From positions 744,001-808,000 of the forward strand of contig NZ_JASVWB010000002.1 in the NCBI RefSeq assembly GCF_030287445.1: 64,000 nucleotides of DNA, given 5' to 3'. The first letter of the stretch is position 1. Every line of letters starts with the position of its first letter. The position numbers and the translations under genes are program-made. Below, piece after piece: positions 53,283-62,542 of this stretch. The notes beneath the pieces were generated by a model that was not told the DNA's origin, searched no databases, and saw nothing but the letters and a program-made list of their open reading frames with translations. The stretch is from Streptomyces sp. ALI-76-A. GTDB lineage: Bacteria > Actinomycetota > Actinomycetes > Streptomycetales > Streptomycetaceae.

Positions 53283-54779
53283 GTGTCTGACTCCTCACGC
53301 GATACCGCCGAAGGCGCCGGCTGGGGCACCGCGGAACGCGGCGCGTACCAGCGGCTGATGCCGTCCGAGACCCGGAAGATCTCCTGGCTGGACCCGAGGA
53401 TGCTGTGGGCCGCCCGCAACGGCGTGCTCGCGTCCTGGTTCGGGGATCCCACGGGCCGTACCCGCAGCCGGTGGGTGGCGCAGCGCGCGGCGGCCGGCGC
53501 GCCCCCGGACAAGGTGATCCGGCGGGACGACCCGGACACGTTCTCCTTCATGGTCATCGGTGACACCGGCGAGGGGGACGACCCGCAGTACGCCGTCGTA
53601 CCAGGGTTTCTGAAAGTCGGTCAGGACTCACGGTTCGCCGTCCTCGCGAGCGACGTGATCTACCCGGTGGGCAGCGCGGACGACTATGCCGGCAAGTTCT
53701 TCCGCCCGTACCGGGACTACCCGGCGCCGATCTACGCGATACCCGGCAACCACGACTGGTACGAGGACCTCGGCGCGTTCATGCGCGTCTTCTGCGGCGA
53801 CGCCCCGCCCCTCGGCCCCGAGCCCGCGCCCCGCCCGCTCACCCGGGCCTGGCTGCGGTCGCTGCTGTGGCACCGTCCGCGTCCGCACGACGGCCGACAC
53901 CTCGCCGCGGCGAGGTGGTCGCGGGCCTCGCAGGCCCAACAGGCCGTCCAGCCGGGGCCGTACTGGGCCATCGACGCCGGGCCGGTGCGGATCATAGGGA
54001 TCGACACGGGGCTGCTGGGAACCCTCGACGCCGAGCAGGGCGCCTGGCTCCGCGAGGTCTCCCAGGGGCCCCGCCCCAAGATCCTCATCACCGGTGCGCC
54101 CCTGTACGTGGACGGCGAGCACCACCCCTGCGCGATCGAGGGCGGCGGCACCGTCGACGACGTGGTCCGCGACCCCGCGCACCACTACGTGGCGGCGATA
54201 GGCGGCGACATCCACAACTACCAGCGCTACCGGGTGGGCGACCGCACCCTCCAGTACGTCGTCGCGGGCGGCGGCGGCGCCTTCATGCACGCCACCCACA
54301 CCATCCCGCACGTCTCCGTCGCGGACGTCACCGAGCGGGACTTCCGCTGCTATCCGCTGCGCGGCGACTCCCTCGCCTTCTACAGCCGGCTCTACGGCCG
54401 GAGGCTGCGCCTGCGCCGCTTCTTCACCCTGACCGAGGCCGAGGCGACGGCGGTCATCGCCGAGCGCCTGGGCATCCCGCCGACCCGCACCCCCGGCGCA
54501 CCGGCCCGGGTCACCCGGCGCACGCGGCTGGTGGCGAGCCTGCTGGGTGCCGGTGGCCGCCCCGACCGCACCTCACGCCTGCGTCTACCGGTCCGCAAGA
54601 TCTACACACAGCTGTTCTCGCCGAGCTCGGCGACCTACAGCCCGCCGTTCTTCAAGTGCTTCCTGCGCCTGGACGTCACCCCGGAGGCGGTCCGGCTGCG
54701 CTGCTACGCCGCGACCGGCAACCGCGCCCAGGAGATCGACCCGCCCGTCGAGGACGAGGTGACGATCCCGCTGACCTGA
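53283..54779 (+). CDS. Calcineurin-like metallophosphoesterase
   Basis: 498 residues. Metal-binding blocks: FMVIGDTGEGDDPQYAVVPG (GDxxxGD), ASDVIYPVGSADDYAGKFFR (in place of GD-x-x-Y), IPGNHDWYED (GNHD) and IGGDIHNYQRYRVG (GGDxHxY). The C-terminal ~150 residues (PTRTPGAPARVTRRTRLVAS and a late FKCFLRLDVTPEAVRLRCYA) form an extra domain. The typical family substrates are phosphomonoesters or phosphodiesters including cyclic nucleotides; exact one unknown. No export signal. The GTG start lacks a ribosome binding site but has TACGGT 6 bases upstream. Reading in frame through the element upstream would add a false ~107-residue N-terminus. Confidence 0.82.
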   Translation: MSDSSRDTAEGAGWGTAERGAYQRLMPSETRKISWLDPRMLWAARNGVLASWFGDPTGRTRSRWVAQRAAAGAPPDKVIRRDDPDTFSFMVIGDTGEGDDPQYAVVPGFLKVGQDSRFAVLASDVIYPVGSADDYAGKFFRPYRDYPAPIYAIPGNHDWYEDLGAFMRVFCGDAPPLGPEPAPRPLTRAWLRSLLWHRPRPHDGRHLAAARWSRASQAQQAVQPGPYWAIDAGPVRIIGIDTGLLGTLDAEQGAWLREVSQGPRPKILITGAPLYVDGEHHPCAIEGGGTVDDVVRDPAHHYVAAIGGDIHNYQRYRVGDRTLQYVVAGGGGAFMHATHTIPHVSVADVTERDFRCYPLRGDSLAFYSRLYGRRLRLRRFFTLTEAEATAVIAERLGIPPTRTPGAPARVTRRTRLVASLLGAGGRPDRTSRLRLPVRKIYTQLFSPSSATYSPPFFKCFLRLDVTPEAVRLRCYAATGNRAQEIDPPVEDEVTIPLT

Positions 54780-54815
54780 CCATCCGGCTGACCTCACCAT
54801 CCCGCTGACCTGACC
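54765..54815. repeat. Three tandem 17-bp repeats across a stop codon
   Basis: ATCCCGCTGACCTGACC at 54765, 54782 (two changes) and 54799. The stop codon TGA of the phosphoesterase lies in the first copy. Confidence 0.95.
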
Positions 54816-54885
54816 GGAGGCGTTCGGCCGCCTCCTGCCAGAATCCAGACGGAACACCCGTAGCGTCCGACCGCTGGAGCAGCCC

Positions 54886-55913
54886 GTGCCGCCCACCTCA
54901 CGCCCGTTGCGCAAGCTGGGCTTCCTGACCATCGGCCTGTTCGACGAGGCGGATCCACGGCGGGGCCACGAGTCCACGCTGGAGATCATCGAGCTGGGCG
55001 AGCGGCTGGGCTTCGACAGCGCGTGGCTGCGCCACCGCCATCTCCAGTACGGCATCTCCTCCCCCGTCGCGGTCCTCGCGGCGGCCTCGCAGCGCACCAG
55101 CCGGATCGAACTCGGCACCGCGGTGATCCCGCTGGGCTGGGAGAACCCGTTGCGGCTGGCGGAGGACCTGGCGACCGTCGACCTGCTGTCCGGCGGCCGG
55201 CTCAACCCGGGCGTGAGCGTGGGCCCGCCGATGCGCTACGACGAGGTCAGGGGCGCGCTGTACCCGGACACCGCCGACGCCGAGGACTTCGGCTACGAGC
55301 GGGTGCGGCGGCTGCTTGACTTCGTGCGCGGGGAACCCGCCACCGACTTCAGCGGCGTGGAGGGGTTCGAGGTGTTCTCGGACCGTGTGCAGCCGCACTC
55401 CCCCGGGCTGGGCCGGCGCGTCTGGTACGGCGGCGGCAGCCTGGGCTCAGCGAGGTGGGCCGGCGAGCACGGGATGAACCTGCTGGTCAGCAGCGTCGTC
55501 AAGGCGGAAGGGGCCGAGGCGGCACCGGACTTCGCCGGGATCCAGCTCTCCCACATCCGCGCCTTCCGCGCCGCCCACCCCGACGGCGACGACGCCCGCG
55601 TCTCCCAGGGCCTGGTCGTGATCCCCACCGACTCGGCCACACCCGGGCAACGGGCGAAGTACGAGGAGTACGCGGCCGCACGCACCCCTCGTACCGCGTC
55701 ACCGCAGGGCCCCGCCCGGCTGCTGTTCGCGCCCGACATCGTCGGCCGCTCGGACGAGATGCCGAGCGGCTGCACGCGCACGCCGCGTTCCGCGAGGTGG
55801 ACGAGGTGGCGTTCGCGCTGCCGTTCAGCTTCGGCCACGAGGACTACGTGCAGATCCTCACCGACATGGCGACGAGGCTCGGCCCCGCGCTCGGCTGGCG
55901 GCCGGGCGCCTGA
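54886..55913 (+). pseudogene. LLM-class flavin-dependent oxidoreductase with a frameshift
   Basis: The frame from a GTG with GGAG reads KLGFLTIGLFDEADPRRGHE, LGFDSAWLRHRHLQYGISSP, ELGTAVIPLGWENPLRLAED and LLSGGRLNPGVSVG, a luciferase-like monooxygenase fold. It continues to VGRSDE near 55755; the remaining ~50 residues (AERLHAHAAFREVDEVAFAL with PFSFGHEDYVQILTDMATRL) lie in another frame. The sequence GAGATGCCGAGCGG lacks one base between GAT and GCC. Without it the protein would have ~342 residues, the family norm. Either a recent inactivating mutation or a sequencing error. It ends 1 base from a TauD-type dioxygenase facing it. Confidence 0.8.
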
Positions 55914-55914
55914 G

Positions 55915-56889
55915 TCACCAGCGTCCGGGCTCGGTCCCGACGATCGGCTCCGACGGCTCGCCGTCCACGCCGACCGGTACGTCACCGGCGAGCATCACCC
56001 GGTGCATGGTCCGGGGGAAGCCGAGGTGGGCGTTGTCACCGGGGGCGAGGTGGATGGTGGCCCGGTTGTCCCAGAAGGCCACGCTGCCCGGCTCCCAGCG
56101 GAAGCGGACCGTGTACTCGGGCCGGGTCGCCTGCTCCAGCAGCATCTCCAGGATCGCGGTGCTCTCGGCCCGCGAGAGACCGGCGAGCTGCTCGACGTAG
56201 TAGCCGTTGACGTACAGGATCCGTTCGCCCGTCTCCGGGTGGACGCGCACCAGCGGGTGCAGCGAGGCGACCTGATGGTCCAGCAGGTGCCGGACGTACG
56301 CGTCGTCGCCGGGCCGTGACTGGTAGCCGACGCCCAGCCGGTGCTCGGCCCTGAGCCCGTCCACGAACGCCCGTACCGGGGCGGAGAGTCCGGCGTACGC
56401 GGCCGCCAGGTTCGACCAGGTGGTGTCACCGCCGTACGGCGGCACGGTCTCGGCGCGCAGGATCGTCGCGGCCGGCGGGTCGACGCGGGCGCCGTGGTCG
56501 CAGTGCCAGCCGCGCAGCAGGGTGTGCCGCCGGCGCCGCAGCCATTCGTCGTGTTCCATGCCGAAACCGCCGCCCAGCTCCAGGCGGTCGGCGGTGGTCT
56601 CGATCTCGGGGACGTCCCGCGGGGAGGCGCTGCCGCGCCGGCGCGGCACCACGGGTTCGCCGAACCGGCGCGCGAACGCCACGTGCCCGGCGTGGTCGAG
56701 CCGCTGTCCCCGGAAGAACACCACCTTCCACCGCAGCACCGCCGCCCGGATCGCGGCGACCACGGCGTCGTCCAGGTCGCCGGCCAGGTCGACGCCGCCG
56801 ATCTCGGCGCCGATGTGTCCGGCGACCGGGCGCACCTCGATGCCCGTGCCCTCGTCCGCGTGGTCCGCCGTGGCCCTGTCCGTCGTCAT
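55915..56889 (-). CDS. TauD/TfdA family Fe(II)/2-oxoglutarate dioxygenase
   Basis: 324 residues. Metal ligands H129 and D131 (GWHCDHG), distal His H280 in WDNRATIHLAPG, and the 2-oxoglutarate Arg R297 in TMHRVML. The N-terminal IEVRPVAGHIGAEIGGVDLA and VVFFRGQRLDHAGHVAFARR, with FGEPV, are typical of TauD. The reaction couples 2-oxoglutarate decarboxylation to hydroxylation of a sulfonate or similar acid; the substrate is open. It converges tail to tail with a frameshifted LLM oxidoreductase, an enzyme class that also releases sulfite from sulfonates. GTG/ATG choice: ATG at 56889 begins right before the family homology. Confidence 0.85.
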   Translation of the reverse strand: MTTDRATADHADEGTGIEVRPVAGHIGAEIGGVDLAGDLDDAVVAAIRAAVLRWKVVFFRGQRLDHAGHVAFARRFGEPVVPRRRGSASPRDVPEIETTADRLELGGGFGMEHDEWLRRRRHTLLRGWHCDHGARVDPPAATILRAETVPPYGGDTTWSNLAAAYAGLSAPVRAFVDGLRAEHRLGVGYQSRPGDDAYVRHLLDHQVASLHPLVRVHPETGERILYVNGYYVEQLAGLSRAESTAILEMLLEQATRPEYTVRFRWEPGSVAFWDNRATIHLAPGDNAHLGFPRTMHRVMLAGDVPVGVDGEPSEPIVGTEPGRW

Positions 56890-57032
56890 ACGCGCTCCGA
56901 CCCTCCGTCCGTACCGACCCGTGCGGGCCGGTTCCCCGAAGATCGTGGCAGTGTTGGCCGTACGTGGCGACAGGGCCTGACGGGTCCTGTCGGTGAGCTG
57001 GATGTACGGCACAGTCGAGGGAAGGTCCCGCA

Positions 57033-57863
57033 GTGATCAGTATTCCGACGTACGCGCTCAACGACGGGACGAAGATCCCCGCTCTCGGTCTGGGCACCTG
57101 GCCGATGGACGACACGGAGGCGGAGCGGGCGGTGGGCGCCGCCCTGCGGACCGGCTACCGCCTGATCGACACGGCGACGAACTACCGCAACGAGGCGGGT
57201 GTCGGCCGTGGCGTGGCCGGCGGTGGAGTGCCCCGCGAGGAGATCGTGGTCACGACCAAGCTCCCCGGCCGGCACCACGGTTACGAGGAGACCCTGGCCT
57301 CGTTCGAGGAGTCCCGCGCCCGTCTCGGCCTCGACTACGTGGACCTGTACCTGATCCACTGGCCGCTCCCCCGCGTCGACAAGTACGTCGACTCCTGGAA
57401 GGCCATGATCAGGCTGCGCGAGGAGGGTCTCGTCCGCTCGATCGGCGTCTCCAACTTCACGCCCGCGCACATCGAGCGGCTGGAGAAGGAGACCGGGGTC
57501 CTGCCCTCCGTCAACCAGATCGAGCTGCACCCCTTCTTCCCGCAGGACGAGCTGCGCGCCTTCCACGCGGACAAGGGCGTCCTGACCGAGAGCTGGAGCC
57601 CGCTGGGCCGGGGCACGGCCCTGCTGGAGGACGCCGCCGTCGCCGCCGTCGCCGAGGCCCACGGGGTGACACCCGGCCAGGTCGTCCTGCGCTGGCACGT
57701 CCAGCTCGGCGCGCTCCCCATCCCCAAGTCGGGGGATCCCGCGCGGCAGCGCCAGAACCTCGACGTGTTCGGCTTCGAGCTGGACCCCGCCCAGATGCGG
57801 ACGGTCACGGACCGCGCCCACCGGCGGATCGGCGGCGATCCGGAGACGCACGAGGAGTTCTGA
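57033..57863 (+). CDS. Aldo/keto reductase
   Basis: 276 residues. Catalytic tetrad D46, Y51, K76 and H109 is seen in RLIDTATNYRNE, TTKLPG and YLIHWPLPR. The helices ALGLGTWPMDD and the C-terminal GALPIPKSGDPARQRQN (NADPH phosphate-binding segment) complete the TIM barrel of AKR family 5-like enzymes. It reduces an aldehyde or ketone with NADPH; 2,5-diketo-gluconate-type substrates are possible. GGAAGG precedes the GTG start. Single gene, with a TauD gene behind it in the other direction. Confidence 0.87.
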   Translation: MISIPTYALNDGTKIPALGLGTWPMDDTEAERAVGAALRTGYRLIDTATNYRNEAGVGRGVAGGGVPREEIVVTTKLPGRHHGYEETLASFEESRARLGLDYVDLYLIHWPLPRVDKYVDSWKAMIRLREEGLVRSIGVSNFTPAHIERLEKETGVLPSVNQIELHPFFPQDELRAFHADKGVLTESWSPLGRGTALLEDAAVAAVAEAHGVTPGQVVLRWHVQLGALPIPKSGDPARQRQNLDVFGFELDPAQMRTVTDRAHRRIGGDPETHEEF

Positions 57864-57952
57864 GCGCGGCGCCCCTTGACCGCTCCGGCGTCGGAGGCCC
57901 GCGTGGGGCGGCGGACGCCCGCGATCAGACCTCCCGCGTCGGCCGTCCGCCC

Positions 57953-60334
57953 TCAGAGGTCAGGCGTCAGCGACTGCTCCGCCCAGATCGTCTTGCCGCT
58001 GCCGGTCTGCCGGCTGCCCCAGCGCTGGGTGAGCTGGGCGACCAGGAGCAGACCACGGCCGCCCTCGTCGAAGGCGTGCGCCCGGCGCAGGTGCGGTGAG
58101 GTGGAACTGCCGTCGGAGACCTCGCAGATGAGGGTCTGGTCGCGGATCAGCCGCAGCTGGATGGGCGGTTCGCCGTACCGGATGGCGTTGGTGACCAGCT
58201 CGCTGACGACGAGTTCGGTGACGAAGGCGGCCTCGTCCAGTCCCCACGCGGTCAGTTGCTCGGTGGCGGCCTGCCGGGTGACGGCCACGTGCGCGGGGTC
58301 CGGGGTGACGTCCCAGGTGGCGACGCGGTCCGCGCCCAGCGCCCGGGTGCGGGCCAGCAGCAGGGCCACGTCGTCGCTGGGCTCCTCCGGCAGGACGGCC
58401 TTGAGCACGGTGTCGCACAGGGCGTCGAGGGTACCGACGTGGGCGGTCAGGGCGCGGCACAGTTCGTCGGTGGCGTGGTCGACGTCGCGGTCGCGGTCCT
58501 CGACGAGGCCGTCCGTGTACAGGGCGACGACGGCGCCCTCGGGCAGCTCCAGATCGGTCGCCTCGAAGGGCAGGCCGCCGACGCCGAGCGGAGGGCCCGC
58601 GGCCAGCGGGACCAGCCGGGCCGTGCCGTCGGGCAGCAGCAGGGCGGGCGGCGGGTGGCCTGCGGAGGCCAGCGTCAGGCGGCGGGAGACCGGATCGTAG
58701 ACGGCGTAGAGGCAGGTGGCGCCCAGTTCGGCGACCTCGTCCTCGCTGTCGCCGCTGTCGTCGCCCGCCAGGTGGGTGACCAGGTCGTCGAGGTGGGTGA
58801 GGAGTTCGTCCGGCGGCAGGTCCACGTCGGCGAGGGTGCGCACGGCCGTGCACAGGCGGCCCATGGTCGCCGACGAGGGGATGCCGTGTCCGACGACGTC
58901 GCCGACGACCAGGGCCACCCGGCTGCCGGAGAGCGGGATGACGTCGAACCAGTCGCCGCCGATGCCGGCCAGCGACCCGGACGGCAGATAGCGGTGCGCG
59001 ACCTCGACCGCGGCCTGTCCGGGCAGCCCCCGGGGCAGCAGGGTGTGCTGGAGCGCCAGGGCGGTGGTGCGTTCGCGGGCGAAGCGGCGGGCGTTGTCCA
59101 CGCACACCGCGGCCCGGCTGGCGAGCTCCTCGGCCAGGACGACGTCGTCGTCGCCGTAGTCGTCCGGGTGGGCGATGCGGACGGCGACCGCCACGCCCAG
59201 GGTGGTGCCGCGGGCCCGCAGCGGCACCGCGAGCATCGAGTGGACGCCCCTGCGGTGGGAGCGGCCCTCGGGGGCCCGCGCGTTGCGCTCGGCGACCCAG
59301 CGCATGAAGTCCGGCTCGCCGGCCTGGCCGAGGACCGCCCGGCCCGCCCGCAGCGCCCGCGCCGGCGGCGAGTACCCGGGGTAGACCTCCGCCTCGCCCA
59401 GGCGTACGGCGGCCTCCGGGGTGCCCTCGGTGGCGGAGCCGTGGGCCACGCGGCGCAGGAGGACCTGCCCGTCCAGCGCCGTCGGCGGTTCGTCCGCCCC
59501 GAGGACCCAGTCCAGCAGGTCGACGCTGGCGAAGTCGGCGTACCCGGGGACGAGGAGTTCGACGAGTTCCTCGGCGGTGCGCACCACGTCCAGGGTGGTG
59601 CCGATGCCGGCCGCCGCCTCGTTGAGCAGGGCCAGCCGTTGCCGGGCCCAGTACTGCTCGGTGCTGTCGAGCGCCGCCAGGGCGGTCCCGGTCACCTTCC
59701 CGGAGGCGTCCCGTACGGGCCACATCTCGATGCTCCAGGCGTGCTCCCGGTTGAGGGAGGGGGCGCCGGTGAAGCTCTCGTAGCGGACCGGCCGGCCGGA
59801 CTCGGCGACCTGGCGCAGGTTACTGAGGAAGCCCCGGCTGTGCTCGGCGTCCTCCACGGTCTCCGGGAAGGGTCTGCCGAGCAGGGCCTCCTCCGGCACG
59901 CCCATCACCCGGCAGGCCGTTTCGTTGAGGCGCGCATAGCGCTGCCGGGTGTCGAAGACCGACATCGACACGGATGCCTGCTCGAACGCGAGTCCGGCCA
60001 GGCTCGTCTCCCGGTCGGCGGGCTGCTCCGTGATCACGTAGCCGTTCGGCACGCCGTCCGCGCCGAGCAGGGGGTGCGCCCGCAGGACGAGCGGGACGGC
60101 GCTGCCGTCCCGGTGCCGCAGGACGACGGTGCCCGCCAGCTCCGCCACAGCCCGGTCCGGCGGGTCCTCGGCGAGCAGTTCCCGCGCCGGTCGTCCCACG
60201 ACCTCCTCGGCCGTGCGGCCGGTCAGCGACCGGGCACCCTCGCTCCACCCCGTCACGATGCCCTGGGCATCCGTGGTCGCCGCAGCGGAGACATGCTCCA
60301 TACCATCCAGAATGGTCCTTTTGTCACATCGCAT
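57953..60334 (-). CDS. PAS-PAS-GAF-SpoIIE phosphatase-HATPase regulatory protein
   Basis: 793 residues. PAS domains at ~13-105 (GIVTGWSEGARSLTGRTAEE) and ~110-225 (YARLNETACRVMGVPEEALL); a GAF domain at ~235-405 (LNEAAAGIGTTLDVVRTAEE, FARERTTALALQHTLLPRGL); the PP2C/SpoIIE phosphatase at ~425-640 (GIGGDWFDVIPLSGSRVALV, VGDVVGHGIPS, YTDGLVEDRDRD); and a HATPase_c anti-sigma kinase-like domain at ~655-790 (FVTELVVSELVTNAIRYGEP, DEGGRGLLLV). This is the actinobacterial fusion that controls anti-anti-sigma factors in stress. No anti-sigma partner is adjacent. The start is uncertain; ATG at 60334 or 60301. Confidence 0.87.
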   Translation of the reverse strand: MRCDKRTILDGMEHVSAAATTDAQGIVTGWSEGARSLTGRTAEEVVGRPARELLAEDPPDRAVAELAGTVVLRHRDGSAVPLVLRAHPLLGADGVPNGYVITEQPADRETSLAGLAFEQASVSMSVFDTRQRYARLNETACRVMGVPEEALLGRPFPETVEDAEHSRGFLSNLRQVAESGRPVRYESFTGAPSLNREHAWSIEMWPVRDASGKVTGTALAALDSTEQYWARQRLALLNEAAAGIGTTLDVVRTAEELVELLVPGYADFASVDLLDWVLGADEPPTALDGQVLLRRVAHGSATEGTPEAAVRLGEAEVYPGYSPPARALRAGRAVLGQAGEPDFMRWVAERNARAPEGRSHRRGVHSMLAVPLRARGTTLGVAVAVRIAHPDDYGDDDVVLAEELASRAAVCVDNARRFARERTTALALQHTLLPRGLPGQAAVEVAHRYLPSGSLAGIGGDWFDVIPLSGSRVALVVGDVVGHGIPSSATMGRLCTAVRTLADVDLPPDELLTHLDDLVTHLAGDDSGDSEDEVAELGATCLYAVYDPVSRRLTLASAGHPPPALLLPDGTARLVPLAAGPPLGVGGLPFEATDLELPEGAVVALYTDGLVEDRDRDVDHATDELCRALTAHVGTLDALCDTVLKAVLPEEPSDDVALLLARTRALGADRVATWDVTPDPAHVAVTRQAATEQLTAWGLDEAAFVTELVVSELVTNAIRYGEPPIQLRLIRDQTLICEVSDGSSTSPHLRRAHAFDEGGRGLLLVAQLTQRWGSRQTGSGKTIWAEQSLTPDL

Positions 60335-60364
60335 CAAGCGCGGTGCGGCAACCGGGGCCGCGCG

Positions 60365-60832
60365 TCACGTCCGGTGGGCGCGCAGCGCGTCGAGGGCGCG
60401 GTCGGCGTGGGTGTTCATCCGCAGTTCGCTGCGGACGACCCCCAGGACCGTCCGGTCCTCGCCTATCACGAACGTGGCGCGCCTGGTGGGCGCGAGCGAG
60501 AAGCCCCGTCTGACGCCGAACCGCTCCCGGACCGTCCCGTCCACGTCGGACAGCAGGGGCATGCCGAGGCGGTGCTGTCCCGCGAACTCCCGCTGGCGTT
60601 CGACGGGGTCCCCGCTGATGCCGACGGGCCGGGCGCCGACGGCGGCGAACTCGGCGGCCAGGTCGCGGAAGTGGCAGGCCTCCGCCGTGCAGCCGGCGGT
60701 CAGGGCCGCGGGGTAGAAGAACAGCACGACGGGTCCGTCGGCGAGCAGTGCGGCCAGGCTGCGGGGCGTGCCGGTCTCGTCCGGCAGCGTGAAGTCCTCG
60801 GCCTTGGCGCCCACCTCCATGCGCGCGGTCAT
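60365..60832 (-). CDS. Bcp-type peroxiredoxin
   Basis: 155 residues. The thioredoxin fold opens VGAKAEDFTLPDETGTPRSL and VVLFFYPAALTAGCTAEACH; C48 is the peroxidatic cysteine and C53 the resolving one (CxxxxC, Bcp/PrxQ pattern). VGISGDPVERQREFAGQHRL and MPLLSDVDGTVRERFGV complete it. It reduces H2O2 and organic peroxides. The ATG at 60832 overlaps the stop of the upstream DoxX-like gene by four bases (ATGA), so the two form an operon and are translationally coupled. Confidence 0.9.
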   Translation of the reverse strand: MTARMEVGAKAEDFTLPDETGTPRSLAALLADGPVVLFFYPAALTAGCTAEACHFRDLAAEFAAVGARPVGISGDPVERQREFAGQHRLGMPLLSDVDGTVRERFGVRRGFSLAPTRRATFVIGEDRTVLGVVRSELRMNTHADRALDALRAHRT

Positions 60833-61209
60833 GACCGGCCCTCCGCGTTCGCGGCGACGCCGCGCGCCCACAGGACGAGGGGGACCTGGAGGGGCAGCCG
60901 CGCGAAGGCCGCGGTCTTCAGCGGTGCGGGGCGGTGGCGCCAGTCCAGGGCCATCTTGACGTTGCCGGGGAACACCCCGACGAAGAACGCGGCCGTGGCC
61001 AGCGCGGCCGTCCGCCGGGTGCGCGGCAGGGCCACGCCCGCGGCCAGCGCCAGTTCCGCCACCCCGCTCGCGTATGTCCACGCCCGGGGCGTGCCCGGCA
61101 GGGCGCTCGGGACGAGCGCGTCGTACGGACGTGGGGCGGCGAAGTGGGTGACACCCGCGGCGGCCAGCAGACCGGCGAGCAGCAGGGGCGAGCGTTCGGA
61201 CCGGGACAC
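60829..61209 (-). CDS. DoxX-like small membrane protein
   Basis: 126 residues with four hydrophobic helices: LLLAGLLAAAGVTHFAAPRP, ASGVAELALAAGVALP, AALATAAFFVGVFPGNVKMA and ARLPLQVPLVLWARGV. The motif GVTHFAAPRPYDALVPSALP followed by WTYASGVAELALA is DoxX/DUF4267-like. DoxX proteins are implicated in oxidative-stress responses, which suits its coupling to the peroxiredoxin gene that overlaps by four bases. GAGGAGGAACC precedes the GTG. Confidence 0.83.
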   Translation of the reverse strand: MSRSERSPLLLAGLLAAAGVTHFAAPRPYDALVPSALPGTPRAWTYASGVAELALAAGVALPRTRRTAALATAAFFVGVFPGNVKMALDWRHRPAPLKTAAFARLPLQVPLVLWARGVAANAEGRS

Positions 61210-61339
61210 GGTTCCTCCTCAGACGGCCTGCCGCGCGACATTACTGGACGGTAGAACGCCGTCGGCGGCCGGGGCCACCTCCGCCGGGGGCGGCGGTCGT
61301 ACGCGCCCGGCGTACGGCCGAAGGCACGGCGGAGGACCT

Positions 61340-61880
61340 CGATCGAGGCGCTCGCGCTCCTGCGACTGTCCGGTGCCGTGGTCTGCCGCTCGGTCGTCTT
61401 CGTCCGTCTGAGCCCTTTCGTCCCGCTGTACGTCCGAGCGCATCGACGGCGGGGACGACCGCGCCGTACGGGCTCACCGCCGGAGGCACGGCGGGCACCG
61501 GGGCCGAGGGCGGCTCGATGACCGGAAGCGGCGCCCGAGCGTCGTGCCGTGGTCGTACACGCTGAGCGTGCTCGCCGTCGCGGGGGGTGCTGGTGCCCGG
61601 ACCAGCCGTCTGCCCGTGCGTCGCGCTCACCTCGGCGGGTCTGTACGCCCCCTTCCCGCTCCAGGTCTCCCTCCGGGCAGGACTTCCTGCCCCGGTGTGC
61701 GGGCACCGCGAGCGGTGTGCCGCCGGGCCTGGCGGTGAGCGCGGGCGGTCTCGCCGCGCCCGCGCAGGGGGCGCCGGCCGACGTCACGCCGCTGCGGACC
61801 GCACCGGTGCCGCTCGCGGTCTGCCCGCGGTGGGCCGGCTCCTGCCGTGCGGGCCGCGGGGAGCGCCCCGCCCGGGGAGG
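61340..61880 (+). pseudogene. Decayed MFS transporter gene (second half, several frameshifts)
   Basis: Pieces in different frames line up with one MFS transporter: SIEALALLRLSGAVVCRSVV with FVRLSPFVPLYVRAH; LTAGGTAGTGAEGG; LDDRKRRPSVVPWSYTLSVL with AVAGG; SAGLYAPFPLQVSLRAG; then FLPRCAGTASGVPPGLAVSA with GGLAAPAQGAPADVTPLRTA. The order and spacing match the C-terminal half of fosmidomycin-resistance-like MFS exporters. At least three frameshifts separate them, so the gene is dead. The first half is absent. Confidence 0.65.
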
Positions 61881-61944
61881 GGCGCTGGTCGGCCGGCCGG
61901 CTCGCCGACACCCCGGCGCGGCACCGAGGTGAGGAGGCCCTGGA

Positions 61945-62472
61945 TCAGGCGGTGCCGGCCGGCGCCACCGGCTCCGGCTCGCTCTCGTCGTCGATGGCGT
62001 GGGACAGGAAGTCGTCGACCATGCGGTGGAAGAGCGTGGCGAGCTGGCGCAGTTCCTCGGGCGACCAGTCGGCCAGGGCCAGCTGCATCCCGCGGGCGCC
62101 CGCCTCCCGGACCCGGGCGATCGCCTGCCGGCCGGTGTCGGTGAGCTGGATGCGCTGGGCGCGGCGGTCGTCGGGGTCGGGGACCCTCGTGACGTATCCG
62201 GACTTCTGCAGTTGCTGCACGGTCCGCGTGACGTGGGAGGCCTCCACGCCCAGCCGGGTGGCCAGCTCGCCCGGGCGCAGGGGCCCGGAGTCGGCGACCT
62301 GGCGCAGCAGTGCCACGGCGGCCCGGTCGAGCGGCACACCGGCCAGCGCCATCAGCCGTTCGTGCTGCCGGGCGCGCGTGCTCAGGTACGTGATGCGGGT
62401 GAGCGCCCGCTCGATCTCGGTGACTTCCGAGGAGGGGGTGTCGGGGAGCGGCTGTGTGGGCATGCCGAACAC
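61945..62472 (-). CDS. MarR family transcriptional regulator
   Basis: 175 residues. The winged helix is clear: LDRAAVALLRQVADSGPLRP, GELATRLGVEASHVTRTVQQ, LQKSGYVTRVPDPDDRRAQR and IQLTDTGRQAI. Flanking helices (ITYLSTRARQHERLMALAG and LATLFHRMVDDFLSHAID) form the dimer. The start is GTG at 62472 or ATG at 62463. The upstream 70 bases are AT-rich (TTACCATCTTGTTGCG, TAACTCAAGTAATC) and hold a repeated ACTCAAGTAA, possible operators for autorepression. Convergent with the decayed MFS gene, whose loss may have left this regulator without its former neighbour. Confidence 0.87.
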   Translation of the reverse strand: MFGMPTQPLPDTPSSEVTEIERALTRITYLSTRARQHERLMALAGVPLDRAAVALLRQVADSGPLRPGELATRLGVEASHVTRTVQQLQKSGYVTRVPDPDDRRAQRIQLTDTGRQAIARVREAGARGMQLALADWSPEELRQLATLFHRMVDDFLSHAIDDESEPEPVAPAGTA

Positions 62473-62542
62473 TTTACCATCTTGTTGCGTAACTCAAGTA
62501 ATCTGCTGATCGCGCGGAAGCCGCGCCCCTTTGTCTGCCGAC

